Source: Xanthomonas dyei
GTDB taxonomy: Bacteria; Pseudomonadota; Gammaproteobacteria; Xanthomonadales; Xanthomonadaceae
Reading direction: 5' to 3'
DNA: 64,000 nt
Assembly: GCF_002939865.1 (NCBI RefSeq)
Contig: NZ_MDEE01000024.1
Location: 482 to 64,481, forward strand
A program made the translations under genes and the position numbers. Shown piece after piece: positions 62,431 through 64,000 of the stretch. Every line of letters begins with the position of its first letter. The stretch's first letter is position 1. Below the pieces are notes generated by a model. The model did not search any database. It was given only the letters and a program-made list of their open reading frames with translations, and was not told the origin of the DNA.

Positions 62431-64000
62431 CTAAGCCGCGTCCGCGTACCACGTCGCCGTCAGGATCGGGTCGCCGCTGGCGTTGGCGGTCAGCGCGTCC
62501 AGACCGTGGTCGGGTAGGTCGGGGTGACGGTGGCGCGCCTGCTGCAGGATCTCGCGCGCCAGCACCGCCATCTGCGCCACGTTGGTGTGGATGCGTGCGG
62601 CAAATGCGTCGTCGTCCAGGGTGTCGTGCAAGGCGCCATTGAGCTCGTTGAACCAGCCGATCAGATACTGGTCCAGTAGACGGCCATCGCCGGTGGCGAT
62701 GCCCTGTGCGGTGTTGTGCACGCCCCAGTCGTGCAGCACGCGCTGCATGGCCAGGTTCATGTCGCGCGCATAAAAGAAGTCGGCTTTCATGCGCGACAAC
62801 AGGCTCAGGTCGGCGATGCGGCCGGAACAGAACAGCGGCGCCAGCAACGACCAGTAGTAGGTGTAATCCCAGATCACCTTGACCGGCATGACCTGCTCGT
62901 CGCCGAACAGCGCGTACTGATCCTGGTACAGGGTCAGGGTGTTTTCGTAGAACGAGAAATACAGCTGCTCATACAGCTCTGTGTATGGGCTGAGCGACCT
63001 GCCGGCGCGATCGCGGCCGATCAGTTCGCAGATATAGGTGTTGGAGATGGCGATGAAGTCGCTGCCCGGCGAATAGAACGGGTCCAGGAACACCCCCGCC
63101 TCGCCGGTGAGCGCCCAGCGCTGCGACGAGAACACCTGTTTGCAGCCATACGAAAAATTGCGCAGGAACAGAAAGTCCTGCAAGCGGTAGTCGGCCTTGT
63201 CCAATGAGGCGGCGACCTGCGGTTGATGCAGGCGCAGCCAGTCCATGGCCTTTTCGTGCATGTTCATGGTCTCCAGCGGGTGCATCTGCGCATCGCACAC
63301 GATGCCCAACGAGTGCGCGCCGGACGACAGCGGGATCAGCCAGAACCAGTAACCCGGCCCGCACATGTGATTGGTGGAACGCCAGCGGTCCGGCGGCGTG
63401 CAGCGCTGCAGCCAGCTGCTGTCCTGCGACCAGCCGTTCGGGTCGATCAGGCCTTCCACGCGCCACCACACCGCATTGGCGTTGTGCGCGTTGTCCTGTG
63501 CCAGGCCCAGCTTGCGCTTGAGCAGGCCGGCGCGGCCACTGGCATCGACCACCCAGCGCGCGCTCAGCGTGCCCTGCTCGCCGGCATGCTCGTAGCGCAC
63601 CGCGTGGTCGGCGGCGTCCTCGGACAGATCCACGCCCTTGACGCTGCAGTTGTCCAGGAACGCGATGCCCTGCGCGCGGGCGCGCTCACCGAGGAAATTT
63701 TCGAAGCGGCCACGGTCGATCTGCCACGACGGTGTCGGCAGGATCTCGCTGACGCCCAGCTCGGTGCAGCGGTCGATGTCGACGCGCTTGTCGGAGAAGA
63801 AAAAGCGGAAACCGAACTTGCGGATCTGCTCGGTCTCCAGATGCTCGCGTAGGCCCAGCACGTCGGCAAAATAATGCGCGCCGATCTCCACCGTGGATTC
63901 GCCCACCTTGAATGCCGCCTCGCGCACCGGGTGCGCACGGCGCTCCAGCACGGTGATCGCAAGCTCCGGATCGCGTTGCTTCAATTGCAGGGCCAGACTC
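62431..64000 (-). CDS. Flavin-dependent halogenase-like enzyme, partial
   Basis: At least 517 residues; the N-terminal FAD-binding GxGxxG part lies beyond the right end. Visible are FKVGESTVE, IRKFGFRFFF with a lysine where halogenases keep the catalytic Lys, a GRFENFLGERARAQG helix, WVVDASGRAGLL, and YWFWLIPLSSG. The last contains WxWxIP, the fingerprint of flavin-dependent halogenases. Xanthomonadins are brominated, so this enzyme is a good candidate for that step. The C-terminus is complete at 62431. It could instead be a non-halogenating monooxygenase of the same group. Confidence 0.82.
   Translation of the reverse strand, partial: SLALQLKQRDPELAITVLERRAHPVREAAFKVGESTVEIGAHYFADVLGLREHLETEQIRKFGFRFFFSDKRVDIDRCTELGVSEILPTPSWQIDRGRFENFLGERARAQGIAFLDNCSVKGVDLSEDAADHAVRYEHAGEQGTLSARWVVDASGRAGLLKRKLGLAQDNAHNANAVWWRVEGLIDPNGWSQDSSWLQRCTPPDRWRSTNHMCGPGYWFWLIPLSSGAHSLGIVCDAQMHPLETMNMHEKAMDWLRLHQPQVAASLDKADYRLQDFLFLRNFSYGCKQVFSSQRWALTGEAGVFLDPFYSPGSDFIAISNTYICELIGRDRAGRSLSPYTELYEQLYFSFYENTLTLYQDQYALFGDEQVMPVKVIWDYTYYWSLLAPLFCSGRIADLSLLSRMKADFFYARDMNLAMQRVLHDWGVHNTAQGIATGDGRLLDQYLIGWFNELNGALHDTLDDDAFAARIHTNVAQMAVLAREILQQARHRHPDLPDHGLDALTANASGDPILTATWYADAA

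Overview
The window is a GC-rich stretch (about 65-70% by eye) of what is almost certainly a Xanthomonas chromosome. Three things point there: a xanthomonadin (brominated aryl-polyene pigment) gene cluster with XanB2, XanA2 and XanC-type proteins; an sX13-like small RNA with C-rich loops directly after polA; and a type VI secretion locus headed by an EcfK/PknS-type sigma factor-kinase pair known from X. citri. I could run no database search, so names rest on motifs, length and context.

Layout. 1-4.9 kb holds accessory genes: a TetR repressor facing a quinone-oxidoreductase-like gene with two tandem operator-like palindromes between them, a SnoaL-like protein, an amidase remnant, a two-repeat YG/DVT/DPDP protein in lower-GC DNA, and a DUF2147 protein. 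4.9-29.6 kb is a type VI secretion (T6SS) region: ecfK-pknS, PAAR, a TPR-methyltransferase, vgrG, a DUF6931-like partner, tagH, an inserted LysR/aldo-keto reductase pair, a zinc-ribbon membrane protein, and then a tightly overlapping run tssK-tssL-tssM-tagF-pppA-kinase/FGE-small membrane protein. 29.7-38.9 kb is a two-partner secretion pair (TpsB and a 2,524-residue TpsA), followed by tssA. The sheath, baseplate, ClpV, TssJ and Hcp genes are not in the window and must lie elsewhere. tssL and tpsB each carry an apparent single-base-type frameshift.

40-50 kb is ordinary core genome: a DUF2782 lipoprotein, polA, the sX13-like RNA, hemF, a membrane protein, a TPR-like protein and an S9 peptidase, with a patch of intergenic hairpin repeats at 45.1-45.5 kb. 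50.2-64 kb is the xanthomonadin cluster: XanA2 ligase, XanB2 chorismatase, XanC acyl carrier protein, a COG4648-like membrane protein, two acyltransferases, two hotdog dehydratase-like proteins, a LolA-like carrier, an MMPL exporter, a FabG-like reductase and, running off the right end, a flavin-dependent halogenase-like enzyme with WxWxIP. The pathway logic is: chorismate to 3-hydroxybenzoate (XanB2), loading on ACP (XanA2/XanC), reduction and dehydration cycles, halogenation, acyl transfer and export. No ketosynthase is visible, so part of the cluster lies beyond the window. A lower-GC PD-(D/E)XK-like gene sits inside this cluster on the opposite strand.

The least explained items are a dispersed intergenic element found four times, each time just after a gene and in that gene's orientation; two paired hairpin elements shared by two distant loci; the methyltransferase and DUF6931-like genes around vgrG; and the two frameshifts.
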